From NCBI RefSeq assembly GCF_026898135.2, contig NZ_CP114035.2, positions 5,001,501 through 5,065,500 of the forward strand: a stretch of DNA of 64,000 bases, written 5' to 3'. Source of the DNA: Pseudomonas fortuita (lineage in GTDB: Bacteria; Pseudomonadota; Gammaproteobacteria; Pseudomonadales; Pseudomonadaceae). Made by a program: the position numbers and the translations under genes. The notes under the pieces were generated by a model, which was not told the origin of the DNA, searched no databases, and was given only the letters and a program-made list of their open reading frames with translations. Below, in pieces: positions 43,968 to 52,499 of this stretch (position 1 is the stretch's first letter; each line of letters begins with the position of its first letter).

Positions 43968-45674
43968 ATGTTTCTTTCCCGCTGGCTACCGGGCCTTGCC
44001 AACCTGCTGCACTACCGCCGCGAGTGGCTGCATGCCGACCTGCAGGCCGGGCTCTCGGTCGCAGCGATCCAGATCCCCATCGCCATCGCCTATGCGCAAA
44101 TCGTCGGCCTGCCGCCACAATACGGCCTGTATGCCTGCGTTCTGCCCATGATGGTCTATGCCCTGGTCGGCAGCTCGCGGCAACTAATGGTCGGCCCCGA
44201 TGCCGCCACCTGCGCGATGATCGCCGGTGCTGTGGCTCCGCTGGCCATGGGCGACCCGCAGCGCATCGTTGAACTGTCGGTAATCGTCACCGTGCTGGTC
44301 GGCGTGATGCTGATTGCTGCCGGCCTTGCCCGTGCCGGCTTCATCGCTAGCTTCTTCTCGCGGCCAATCCTGATCGGCTACCTCAACGGCATCGGCCTGA
44401 GCCTGATCGCGGGGCAGCTGTCCAAAGTGGTAGGGTTCAAGATCGAAGGCGACGGTTTCATCCTCAGCCTGATCAATTTCTTCCAGCGCCTGGGGGAAAT
44501 TCACTGGGTCACGTTGCTCATCGGCCTGTCCGCCCTGGGCTTGCTGATCTGGCTGCCGCGGCGCTACCCGCGCCTGCCTGCAGCCCTCACGGTAGTGGCG
44601 CTGTTCATGCTGCTGGCCGGGCTGTTCGGCCTTGACCGCTTCGGCGTTGCCGTCCTGGGCCCGGTACCTGCCGGCATCCCGCAGCTGGCCTGGCCGCACA
44701 GCAACCTGGAGGAAATGAAAAGCCTGTTGCGCGACGCCCTGGGTATTGCCACCGTCAGCTTCTGCAGCGCGATGCTGACAGCGCGCAGCTTTGCCGCCCG
44801 GCATGGCTATGCGATCAACGCCAACCACGAGTTCGTCGCCCTGGGCGTCAGCAACCTGGCGGCCGGCATCTCCCAGGGCTTTGCCATCAGCGGCGCCGAC
44901 TCGCGTACGGCAGTCAACGACATGGTCGGTGGCAAAAGCCAGCTGGTGGGCATCATCGCGGCATTGGTGATCGCCCTGATCCTGCTGTTCTTCACCGCGC
45001 CCATGGCGTGGATCCCGCAGGGTGCACTGGGCGCCGTGCTGCTCATGGCCGGTTGGGGGCTGATCGACATCAAGTCACTGGGCAGCATCCGGCGTCTTAG
45101 CCGCTTCGAGTTCTGGCTGTGTCTGCTGACCACGGTCGGCGTACTGGGTCTGGGCGTGCTGCCCGGTATCGTGTTTGCCGTCACCCTGGCGATCCTGCGC
45201 CTGCTGTACAGCATCTACCAGCCCACCGATGCCGTACTGGGCTGGCTGCCTGGGACCGAAGGCCAGGTCGACATCCGCAAATTCAAGGACGCGCGCACCG
45301 TGCCAGGGCTGGTGGTGTACCGCTTCGACGACGCGATCCTGTTCTTCAACGCCGACTACTTCAAGATGCGCCTGCTCGAGGCGGTACAGAGCCAGGACCA
45401 GCCCAAGGCCGTGCTGTTCGATGCCGAAGCAGTCACCAACATCGACGTCAGCGGCATCGCTGCCCTGCGTGAAGTACGCGACACCCTGGCCGCGCAAGGC
45501 ATCTTCTTTGCCATCGCACGCGCCCGGGGTACGTTCCTGCGCATGCTGGTGCGCTCGGGGATGGCGCGGGAAATGGAAGACAAGCTGCTGTTCGGATCGG
45601 TACGGGCCGGGATTCGCGCGTACCGGGTGTGGCGCAACCGGAACCGCAGTGTGCCGGCTGCCGAGCACGACTAA
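43968..45674 (+). CDS. SulP-family anion transporter with STAS domain
   Basis: The 568-residue protein has about 11-14 membrane helices (residues 20-430) and a C-terminal cytoplasmic STAS domain (about residues 440-550; DAEAVTNIDVSGIAALREVRDTL). The SulP signatures PIAIAYAQIVGLPPQYGLYACVLP and GADSRTAVNDMVGGKSQLVG are clear. The family moves sulfate, bicarbonate, C4-dicarboxylates or other anions; the substrate here is unknown. No carbonic anhydrase gene is next to it. It stands alone between the tRNA gene and a REP pair. Confidence 0.9.
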   Translation: MFLSRWLPGLANLLHYRREWLHADLQAGLSVAAIQIPIAIAYAQIVGLPPQYGLYACVLPMMVYALVGSSRQLMVGPDAATCAMIAGAVAPLAMGDPQRIVELSVIVTVLVGVMLIAAGLARAGFIASFFSRPILIGYLNGIGLSLIAGQLSKVVGFKIEGDGFILSLINFFQRLGEIHWVTLLIGLSALGLLIWLPRRYPRLPAALTVVALFMLLAGLFGLDRFGVAVLGPVPAGIPQLAWPHSNLEEMKSLLRDALGIATVSFCSAMLTARSFAARHGYAINANHEFVALGVSNLAAGISQGFAISGADSRTAVNDMVGGKSQLVGIIAALVIALILLFFTAPMAWIPQGALGAVLLMAGWGLIDIKSLGSIRRLSRFEFWLCLLTTVGVLGLGVLPGIVFAVTLAILRLLYSIYQPTDAVLGWLPGTEGQVDIRKFKDARTVPGLVVYRFDDAILFFNADYFKMRLLEAVQSQDQPKAVLFDAEAVTNIDVSGIAALREVRDTLAAQGIFFAIARARGTFLRMLVRSGMAREMEDKLLFGSVRAGIRAYRVWRNRNRSVPAAEHD

Positions 45675-45693
45675 AGAGGTGTTTTATGACCAC

Positions 45694-45795
45694 TGGCCCT
45701 ATCGCCGGCAAGCCAGCTCCCACAGGTACGACGCAAGGCTCATGGGCTGTGCCGTACCTGTAGGCGCTGGCTTGCCGGCGACAGGGCCAGTGCAG
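45694..45795. repeat. REP pair after the SulP gene
   Basis: GGCCCTATCGCCGGCAAGCC at left is mirrored by GGCTTGCCGGCGACAGGGCC at right, of the same family as the pairs at 3031 and 27639. It marks the left edge of the accessory block that holds the SIR2-like and toxin-antitoxin-like genes. Confidence 0.85.
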
Positions 45796-45891
45796 CCAAC
45801 ACAAGACCCTGGCGTGGACACCAACCCTCGCACACCGTGCATGACATGCTAAAGTCGCCCCCGTTCTCCGCTCCACCCAACGGACCCCAGC

Positions 45892-46902
45892 ATGCCCGCA
45901 CTTGACGCCACCCTCACCCCCTGGCCAGAACTCGCTGCCCGCCACCCCTGCGACGCCCTGCTGCTGGGCAACGGTGCCAGCCGCGCAGTGTGGAAGCCGT
46001 TTGGCTACTTCTCGCTGTTCGAGGAAGCGCAACGCGCCGGCCGCAAGAAAGGCCTGGCGGTCAGCGACCAGGCGCTGTTCAAATCCTTGGGCACAGAACT
46101 GTTCGAGCCCGTGCTCAGCGCCCTCAACACCACCGTGCGCGCCAACGCCGCGCTGGCCATCAACTCCACCGCGCCGCTGAACCGCTACTACTCGATCAAG
46201 GAAGGGTTGATCCACGCCGTGCGCACGGTGCACCTGCCGTGGTCACTGATGCCAGCCACCACCCTGGCAGCCCTCAACCAGGCCCTGCGCGGCTACCGCA
46301 GTATCTACACCAGCAACTACGACTTGCTGCTGCCCTGGGCCATACAACACGCTCCGCATGGCTTCGCCAACCTGTTCGACGAGCAAGGCTTTTTCGATGT
46401 GCGCCGCACCCGCAGCGAAGGCACCCGGGTGCTGCACCTGCATGGCGGCCTGCACTTGCTCAAGCTGCCTGACGGCACCACACGCCAACGCAGCGCCGAC
46501 AACGCCGAGCTGCTCGATGGCTTTGCGGTGAACATCCCCGGAGAGGTGCCGCTGTTCGTCAACGAAGACCGCAGCGACGAAAAACTGCGCGCCATCCGCA
46601 ACTCGGACTACCTGAGCTGGTGCCTTGGGCAGTTGGCCCGGGAAAGCCAAGGGCTATGCCTGTTCGGGCAGCATCTGGACAGCAGTGACCAGCACCTGCT
46701 CGAAGCCATCCGCCAGGCGCGGCCACAGCATCTGTCGATTGCCATAAGGCCATTGAGCGAGGCTTCAGTGATCAACCAGAAGCAACACTATATTGATCGA
46801 TTCGGAAATCTGGCGGGGACGCAGGTGCATTTCTTTGATGCCAGTACGCATCCGTTGGGGCTGGCGGCGTTAGCTACTGAGATGCCGCTTAACCGAAGAT
46901 GA
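45892..46902 (+). CDS. DUF4917 protein with SIR2-like NAD-binding motifs
   Basis: The 336-residue cytoplasmic protein shows, in order, LLLGNGAS (residues 23-30), YTSNYD (139-144), HLHGG (182-186) and LFGQHLDSSD (257-266). These match in kind and order the GxGxS, TTNYD, HG and GxSxxD motifs of SIR2-like domains, with the Asn and His used for NAD cleavage kept. I recall this family as DUF4917. SIR2-like NADases occur in many anti-phage systems, but no partner effector or sensor gene is fused here, so a defence role is an inference. It converges with the toxin-antitoxin-like pair. Confidence 0.72.
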   Translation: MPALDATLTPWPELAARHPCDALLLGNGASRAVWKPFGYFSLFEEAQRAGRKKGLAVSDQALFKSLGTELFEPVLSALNTTVRANAALAINSTAPLNRYYSIKEGLIHAVRTVHLPWSLMPATTLAALNQALRGYRSIYTSNYDLLLPWAIQHAPHGFANLFDEQGFFDVRRTRSEGTRVLHLHGGLHLLKLPDGTTRQRSADNAELLDGFAVNIPGEVPLFVNEDRSDEKLRAIRNSDYLSWCLGQLARESQGLCLFGQHLDSSDQHLLEAIRQARPQHLSIAIRPLSEASVINQKQHYIDRFGNLAGTQVHFFDASTHPLGLAALATEMPLNRR

Positions 46903-46922
46903 GGTGGGCTCGGTGCACAAGC

Positions 46923-47429
46923 TCAATGGGCCAAGCCAGACTCGCCGAAAACACGCTTGTATGAACTGGAAACATTGACAGCCATCGCTATGCGAGCCAG
47001 CTCCAAGGTGCCCTGAGCAATCGAGTAGCTGCCTCGCTCCTGCAACCAGAGCAAAATGTCGGCAAGGTGCCAGAGAGAAGTACTGCCATCGTGAACAGGT
47101 GCAGGAAAGCTGACCGAATGCGCCACCATCAATTTCCGCATGTTTTGCCGAGACATGCCGATGATCTCAGCCACATCGGTAAGCCCCACGAGATCGGGAG
47201 TCGCTTCGATCAGGCGAGCCCGCGGAACAATTTTGCCAACGTCAGCAAGCGCGCTCTCGATAGCCTCTTTGGCAGAGGAAGATTCGCGAATGAATGCCAG
47301 TGCCAACCGACCCGGCTGACCTACGCCAACCAACGCATCATCACACCCGCCTTCAGCCAGACGCTCCAATAGCACATCGGTATCTTCGTTTTCGCCCAAT
47401 TGATACTTCAGGGTGAACTCGTACTCCAT
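46923..47429 (-). CDS. Helix-turn-helix protein, probable antitoxin of a HicAB-like pair
   Basis: The 168-residue protein has an N-terminal alpha/beta region (YEFTLKYQLGENEDTDVLLERLAEGGCDDALVGVGQ) and a clear helix-turn-helix near residues 85-105 (LTDVAEIIGMSRQNMRKLMV), then a MerR-like wing (FPAPVHDGSTSLWHLADILLWL). It lies five bases after the small upstream gene, whose end supplies its AAGGAG. Toxin-first pairs with a DNA-binding second protein are typical of HicAB/HigBA. I start at the ATG at 47429. The family identity is not certain. Confidence 0.62.
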   Translation of the reverse strand: MEYEFTLKYQLGENEDTDVLLERLAEGGCDDALVGVGQPGRLALAFIRESSSAKEAIESALADVGKIVPRARLIEATPDLVGLTDVAEIIGMSRQNMRKLMVAHSVSFPAPVHDGSTSLWHLADILLWLQERGSYSIAQGTLELARIAMAVNVSSSYKRVFGESGLAH

Positions 47430-47434
47430 TGCGA

Positions 47435-47710
47435 TTACTCCTTCCAAGCATTCGGCGCATGAGCTGCCTTCCGGCTGCCCGAACAGTTGTCGACCACACG
47501 CTTTAGCTGTCGCGCAAAATTGCCAGCACTCTTCGGCGTGCTCCATACGCTGACAATGCAGTATTCCCCGCACCGGCAATCGGCATCATTGAGGGGGCAA
47601 TACATCTTTCCCCAACAGTGCCCACCGCCCACTACGATTTTCCATCCCTTTGACTCTGCGTGCCTCAAGGCCTGCTCGACCTCTTTCTTGGCGTGACAGG
47701 GGCGCGCCAT
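47435..47710 (-). CDS. Small basic protein, probable toxin of a HicAB-like pair
   Basis: The 91-residue protein has a helix then strand pattern (KKEVEQALRHAESKGWKIVVGGGHCWGKMYCP) recalling HicA, in which a glycine-histidine pair near the middle is catalytic for mRNA cleavage. Four Cys near the centre (YCPLNDADCRCGEYC) are unusual for HicA and could bind metal. GGAG lies seven bases before the ATG at 47710. Upstream is a perfect 16-bp palindrome. Function as an mRNA interferase is inferred from architecture only. Confidence 0.58.
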   Translation of the reverse strand: MARPCHAKKEVEQALRHAESKGWKIVVGGGHCWGKMYCPLNDADCRCGEYCIVSVWSTPKSAGNFARQLKRVVDNCSGSRKAAHAPNAWKE

Positions 47711-47743
47711 CAGCTTTCTCCAGTGTGAGCCCGCCACTCGAGA

Positions 47744-47759
47744 GTTGTCAATTGACAAC
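47744..47759. promoter_or_regulatory. Perfect 16-bp palindrome upstream of the toxin-antitoxin-like pair
   Basis: GTTGTCAATTGACAAC is exactly symmetric and lies 34 bases upstream of the toxin-like start. It contains TTGACA, the -35 hexamer, on both strands. An autoregulatory antitoxin bound here would block the promoter, as in other toxin-antitoxin modules. Confidence 0.7.
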
Positions 47760-47899
47760 CAAAACACTCGACAAGCGTGCACGCCACACTACAGAAAGGT
47801 TGATGAAAGAAATCGCCGCAAAGTGCGATTAGGAATTTCCCTACATCGATTGGAGATTCATACCCAATGTGCGCCTCAATCAGGTCCGACGTGCAGCCG

Positions 47900-49114
47900 T
47901 CAGAGCAACCCATCCGCCCGCAGTAACGTCTCCAGGCAATGCTCCTGCACCCCATAGAACGCCTTGAGCTGGCCAATCTTCTCCAGCAACGCCCCGTTAT
48001 CTGCCGCCTTGGGCCGCTTCACCGCAAGAATCATCTTGTTCTTGTTGGTGTGCTCCAGCGAGATAAATTCGAACACCTTGGTCTCGTAACCGCAGGCTTC
48101 CAGGTACAGCGCGCGCAGGCTGTCGGTCAGCATTTCGGCCTGCTGGCCCAGGTGCAGGCCGTACTGCAGCATGGGTTGCAGCAACCCCGGGCTATGCAGT
48201 TGCGGGCGGATCTGTTTGTGGCAGCACGGCGAGCACATGATGATCGCGGCGTTGCAGCGGATACCGGTATGGATGGCGTAGTCGGTGGCGATGTCACAGG
48301 CATGCAGGGCGATCATCACTTCGATGGCCTCAGGCACCACGCTGCGCACATCACCGCACTGAAACTCCAGGCCCGGGTGGTCGAGGCGTGCGGCAGCGCT
48401 GTTGCACAGGTCGACCATGTCCTGGCGCAGTTCCACGCCAGTTACCTGTGCGTCGCGGCCCAGGCTGTTGCGCAGGTAATCGTGCATGGCGAAGGTCAGG
48501 TAACCCTTGCCCGAGCCAAAGTCGGCCACCCGCAGTGCCTGCCCGGCCGGCACCGGAGCGCTGGCCAGGGCGTGGTCGAAGACCTCGATGAACTTGTTGA
48601 TCTGCTTCCATTTGCGCGACATCGACGGAATCAGCGCGCCTTGTGCATCGGTTACGCCCAGGTCACGCAAAAACGGGCGCGACAACGCCAGGTAACGCTT
48701 CTTCTCGCGGTCATGGCCGCTGCTGGCAGTGACATCACGCGGTGCCTGTGCGCCGTGACGCTGCAGCATCGGCTTGCCCTTCTTGCTGAAGGTCAGCTGC
48801 ACTTCGCCGTCAGCATCGAACAGGTGGGCGTTGCGGAAGCTGTCTGGCAGCAGCTCGGCGACCAGCGCCTGGGCCTGGTCCAGCGGCAGGTTGCGGGTGA
48901 TGTCACGCGTCTGGTGGCGGTAGACCAGCGAAAGGCACGGCTGGCCCTTGACCTGCAGCGGCTTGGCGATGATCCGTTGCAATGTCTGGTCGGCACCGAC
49001 ATGGCGTGCCAGCACCAGTTTGACCAAGGTATCGCCGTGCAGGGCGGCGTTCAGCAGGTCGAGAAACTGAGCGCGCGCATCCGGCGCGGAGTGGGCGGAA
49101 GTACTGGCGGACAT
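47900..49114 (-). CDS. SAM-dependent methyltransferase (Methyltransf_32-like)
   Basis: The 404-residue protein has a SAM-binding motif VADFGSGKGYLTFAMHDYL near residue 200 and a CSPCCHKQIRPQL motif near residue 300, typical of the PF13679 group. That group includes the tRNA-modifying TRM13-like and METTL25-like proteins. Residues 1-160 form an unassigned N-terminal domain. The substrate is unknown. I start at the ATG (49114) giving SASTSAHSAPDARAQF; an earlier in-frame start would translate through the REP element. Confidence 0.78.
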   Translation of the reverse strand: MSASTSAHSAPDARAQFLDLLNAALHGDTLVKLVLARHVGADQTLQRIIAKPLQVKGQPCLSLVYRHQTRDITRNLPLDQAQALVAELLPDSFRNAHLFDADGEVQLTFSKKGKPMLQRHGAQAPRDVTASSGHDREKKRYLALSRPFLRDLGVTDAQGALIPSMSRKWKQINKFIEVFDHALASAPVPAGQALRVADFGSGKGYLTFAMHDYLRNSLGRDAQVTGVELRQDMVDLCNSAAARLDHPGLEFQCGDVRSVVPEAIEVMIALHACDIATDYAIHTGIRCNAAIIMCSPCCHKQIRPQLHSPGLLQPMLQYGLHLGQQAEMLTDSLRALYLEACGYETKVFEFISLEHTNKNKMILAVKRPKAADNGALLEKIGQLKAFYGVQEHCLETLLRADGLL

Positions 49115-49154
49115 GGAGAAACGGTGCCTCGAATAGCGGGAAGCGCATTCTACA

Positions 49155-49231
49155 CCCTGTGGGAGCGGGTTTACCCGCGAATGCGTCGGTAGCCTCCAGG
49201 CAGCATTGCGGGTGAACCCGCTCCCACAGGG
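49155..49231. repeat. REP pair between methyltransferase and TPM genes
   Basis: CCCTGTGGGAGCGGGTTTAC at left and the inverted copy ending GTGAACCCGCTCCCACAGG at right are separated by a short spacer. This is the GTTTACCCGC variant of the P. putida REP family. Confidence 0.85.
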
Positions 49232-49256
49232 ACGCGTCAAGCCAGGCGGATCCGAA

Positions 49257-49874
49257 TCAATCGAGAATCACCAGCCGGTTGGGCAACTCGTTACGGGCAT
49301 GGGTTGCCGGCACGTGCTGGCCAAGCAGCTCGCCACACGCCTCGATGCACTCGACAAAGCCCTGCAACGTCTGGCCCTGGCGCACCTGTTCGGCAAGGCG
49401 GGCACCCATGGCCGCGCGGGCTTCAGCATCCAGGCAGTGTTCGATACCCCGATCGACCAGGATCTCCACATGCCGCTCCGCCTCGCTGACGAAAATCAGC
49501 ACGCCCGTGGCGCCTGCGGTGCGCTGCAGGTTCTGCTCGCGAAACTGCTGGCGGGCCAGCCGAGAAGCATGCCAGCGACGCAGGCCACGGGGGATCAGCC
49601 AGCCGGCCAGGCGCGGGTTGCGTAGCAGCAGGCACAAGCCGACGAACAGCAGCACGTTGGCCACCAGCAAGCCACGCACGCCGGGCCAGCCCAGCAGCCA
49701 ATGCAACAGGCCCGGTACCGCCAGCGCCAGCACGGCGGCCCAGAACAACGGCCAATAGGCGTAATCGTCGGCACGGCGGGCCAGCACCGTCACCAGTTCG
49801 GCATCGGTGCGCCGTTCGGCACGCGCAATGGCTTCGGCAATCTGCCGTTGATGGTACTCGTCGAAGGGGGTCAT
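49257..49874 (-). CDS. TPM-domain membrane protein
   Basis: The 205-residue protein starts cytoplasmically (EYHQRQIAEAIARAERRTDAELVTVLARRADDY), has two central membrane segments (WPLFWAAVLALAVPGLLHWLL and GLLVANVLLFVGLCLLL), and ends in a TPM/Psb32-type domain (GVLIFVSEAERHVEILVDRGIEHCLDAEARAAMGARLAEQVRQGQTLQG). In many bacteria such genes lie beside lemA; no lemA is in this window. The function is not known. Confidence 0.78.
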   Translation of the reverse strand: MTPFDEYHQRQIAEAIARAERRTDAELVTVLARRADDYAYWPLFWAAVLALAVPGLLHWLLGWPGVRGLLVANVLLFVGLCLLLRNPRLAGWLIPRGLRRWHASRLARQQFREQNLQRTAGATGVLIFVSEAERHVEILVDRGIEHCLDAEARAAMGARLAEQVRQGQTLQGFVECIEACGELLGQHVPATHARNELPNRLVILD

Positions 49875-50060
49875 GCCGTCGGTCTCTTGAGCGTTCTTAT
49901 AGTTGTTGTCCCGGCACTCGGGGCTTCATCCGCAGGGGACATATTCAGGCATAATCCGCTGCTGGAACCTAAGCCTGCAAATCGTACAACAATAGCCGCC
50001 TGAAAACTCCGGCCGCGCGCGTATCACCCTGGATACGGCAGAGGCCCCACAACGGAATTG

Positions 50061-52352
50061 ATGATGAAACTGTCTTTGCTGGGCCTGGCCATGGGCCTTG
50101 CCAGTCAGGCGGCTCTTGCCGCCCCCTACGCCCCGCCCCTGCAGGACAAGCAGGCGTTCATCGAGCACCTGATCAGCCAGATGACCGAAGCCGAGAAGAT
50201 CGGCCAGCTGCGCCTGATCAGCATCGGCCCGGAAATGCCCCACGAAAAGATCCGCGAGGAAATCGCAGCAGGCCGCATCGGCGGTACCTTCAACTCGCGC
50301 ACCGCACCCGAAAACCGCCCCATGCAAGACGCGGCCATGCGCAGCCGACTGAAGATCCCGATGTTCTTCGCCTACGACACCATTCACGGCGAACGCACCA
50401 TTTTCCCGATCGGCCTGGGCATGGCCGCCACCTGGGACATGGACGCCGTCGCCAAGGTCGGCCGCACTGCCGCCATCGAAGCCTCGGCCGACGCCCTGGA
50501 CATGACCTTTGCCCCCATGGTCGATATCGCCCGTGACCCGCGCTGGGGCCGTACCAGCGAAGGCTTCGGCGAGGACACCTACCTGACCTCGAAGATCGGC
50601 CAGGTGATGGTGCGCTCGTTCCAGGGCAGCAGCCCGGCCAACCCCGACAGCATCATGGCCATCGTCAAGCACTTCGCCCTGTATGGTGCAGTGGAAGGCG
50701 GGCGCGACTACAACACGGTCGATATGAGCCTGCCGAAAATGTACAACGACTACCTGCCGCCGTACCGCGCCGCACTTGACGCCGGTGCTGGCGGGGTGAT
50801 GGTGGCGCTGAACTCGATCAACGGTGTGCCGGCCACCTCCAACACCTGGTTGATGAATGACCTGCTGCGCAAGGAGTGGGGCTTCAAAGGCGTGACCATC
50901 AGCGACCACGGCGCCATCCAGGAGCTGATCCGCCACGGCGTCGCCCGTGACGGCCGTGAAGCCGCCAAGCTGGCGATCAAGGCCGGCATTGACATGAGCA
51001 TGAACGACACCCTGTACGGCGAAGAGCTGCCAGGCCTGCTGAAGTCCGGCGAAGTGACCCAGCGCGAACTGGACCAGGCGGTACGCGAAGTGCTCGGTGC
51101 CAAGTACGACATGGGCCTTTTCAAGGACCCCTACGTGCGCATCGGCAAAGCCGAAACCGACCTGAAAGACTATTACGGCAACGACCGCCTGCACCGCGAA
51201 GCTGCGCGCGACGTGGCACGCCGCAGCCTGGTGCTGCTGGAAAACCGCAACCAGACCCTGCCGCTGAAAAAGGCCGGCACCATCGCCCTGGTCGGCCCGC
51301 TGGCCGATGCCCCGATCGACATGATGGGCAGCTGGGCCGCCGACGGTAAACCGGTGCATTCGGTGACCGTACGCGAAGGCCTGCGCCGCGCCGTGGAAGG
51401 CAAGGCCAAGCTGGTCTTCGCCAAAGGCTCCAACGTCACTGGCGACAAGGCGATCCTCGATTACCTGAACTTCCTCAACTTCGACGCCCCGGAAATCGTC
51501 GACGACCCGCGCCCGCCTGCGGTGCTGATCGATGAAGCGGTCAAGGCGGCCAGGCAATCCGATGTGGTGGTGGCAGTGGTCGGCGAGTCCCGCGGTATGT
51601 CCCACGAGTCTTCCAGCCGTACCACCCTGGAAATTCCGGCCAGCCAGCGCGAGCTGATCAAAGCCCTCAAGGCCACCGGCAAACCGCTGGTGCTGGTGCT
51701 GATGAACGGCAGGCCGCTGTCGATCAGCTGGGAGCGAGAGCAGGCCGACGCCATTCTCGAAACCTGGTTTGCCGGAACTGAAGGCGGTAATGCCATTGCC
51801 GACGTGCTGTTCGGTGACTACAACCCGTCCGGCAAGCTGGCCATCACCTTCCCGCGCTCGGTCGGGCAGATCCCGATGTACTACAACCACACCCGCATCG
51901 GTCGGCCCTTCACCCCTGGCAAACCGGGCAACTACACCTCGCAGTACTTTGAAGAGCCCAACGGCCCGCTGTACCCGTTCGGCTATGGTCTGAGCTACAG
52001 CAGCTTCGAGCTGTCGGGCCTGAAGCTTTCGAACAAGGACCTGAAGCGCGGGGACACACTGGAGGCCAAGGTGACGGTGGCGAACACCGGCAAGGTAGCC
52101 GGCGAGACCGTGGTGCAGTTGTACCTGCAAGATGTGTCGGCGTCGATGAGCCGCCCGGTAAAGGAACTGAAGAACTTCCAGAAGCTGATGCTCAAGCCGG
52201 GCGAGTCACGCACCTTGACCTTCCGCATCAGTGAGGAAGACCTGAAGTTCTACAATGGCCAGCTGCAGCGGGTTGCCGAGCCAGGGGAGTTCAATGTCCA
52301 GGTCGGGCTGGATTCCCAGGCGGTGCAACAGCAGAGCTTCGAACTGCTGTAA
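50061..52352 (+). CDS. bglX: Periplasmic beta-glucosidase BglX
   Basis: The 763-residue GH3 enzyme has a signal peptide (residues 1-21, ending ALA). Its catalytic nucleophile Asp282 lies in GVTISDHGAIQEL. The N-terminal TIM barrel, central beta-sandwich and C-terminal FnIII-like domain (KRGDTLEAKVTVANTGKVAGETVVQLYLQD) are all present. It hydrolyses beta-glucosides in the periplasm. A TTG lies three bases before the first of two ATGs; the ATG at 50061 is used. Confidence 0.93.
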   Translation: MMKLSLLGLAMGLASQAALAAPYAPPLQDKQAFIEHLISQMTEAEKIGQLRLISIGPEMPHEKIREEIAAGRIGGTFNSRTAPENRPMQDAAMRSRLKIPMFFAYDTIHGERTIFPIGLGMAATWDMDAVAKVGRTAAIEASADALDMTFAPMVDIARDPRWGRTSEGFGEDTYLTSKIGQVMVRSFQGSSPANPDSIMAIVKHFALYGAVEGGRDYNTVDMSLPKMYNDYLPPYRAALDAGAGGVMVALNSINGVPATSNTWLMNDLLRKEWGFKGVTISDHGAIQELIRHGVARDGREAAKLAIKAGIDMSMNDTLYGEELPGLLKSGEVTQRELDQAVREVLGAKYDMGLFKDPYVRIGKAETDLKDYYGNDRLHREAARDVARRSLVLLENRNQTLPLKKAGTIALVGPLADAPIDMMGSWAADGKPVHSVTVREGLRRAVEGKAKLVFAKGSNVTGDKAILDYLNFLNFDAPEIVDDPRPPAVLIDEAVKAARQSDVVVAVVGESRGMSHESSSRTTLEIPASQRELIKALKATGKPLVLVLMNGRPLSISWEREQADAILETWFAGTEGGNAIADVLFGDYNPSGKLAITFPRSVGQIPMYYNHTRIGRPFTPGKPGNYTSQYFEEPNGPLYPFGYGLSYSSFELSGLKLSNKDLKRGDTLEAKVTVANTGKVAGETVVQLYLQDVSASMSRPVKELKNFQKLMLKPGESRTLTFRISEEDLKFYNGQLQRVAEPGEFNVQVGLDSQAVQQQSFELL

Positions 52353-52363
52353 CTGAATGGTCG

Positions 52364-52467
52364 CCTGTACCGGCCCTTTCGCGGGCTTGCCCGCTCCCGC
52401 AGGATACTCACAGCCCGATGGACCTGTGCAGTACCTGTGGGAGCGGGCAAGCCCGCGAAGAGGCCAA
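52364..52467. repeat. REP pair between bglX and the sensor kinase gene
   Basis: TGTACCGGCCCTTTCGCGGG followed by CTTGCCCGCTCCCGCAGG is mirrored by GTGGGAGCGGGCAAGCCCGC at right. This is the TCGCGGGCTTGCCCGCTCCC family also seen at 61154 and 63906. Confidence 0.85.
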
Positions 52468-52499
52468 CCCCGATATCACCATCATCCGGATCCGCCCCG

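Noticed and set aside
43684..45795. Genomic island inserted at the tRNA-Gly gene
   Set aside because: No copy of the tRNA 3' end, integrase or low-GC block follows; the SulP transporter gene looks ordinary for the genome.
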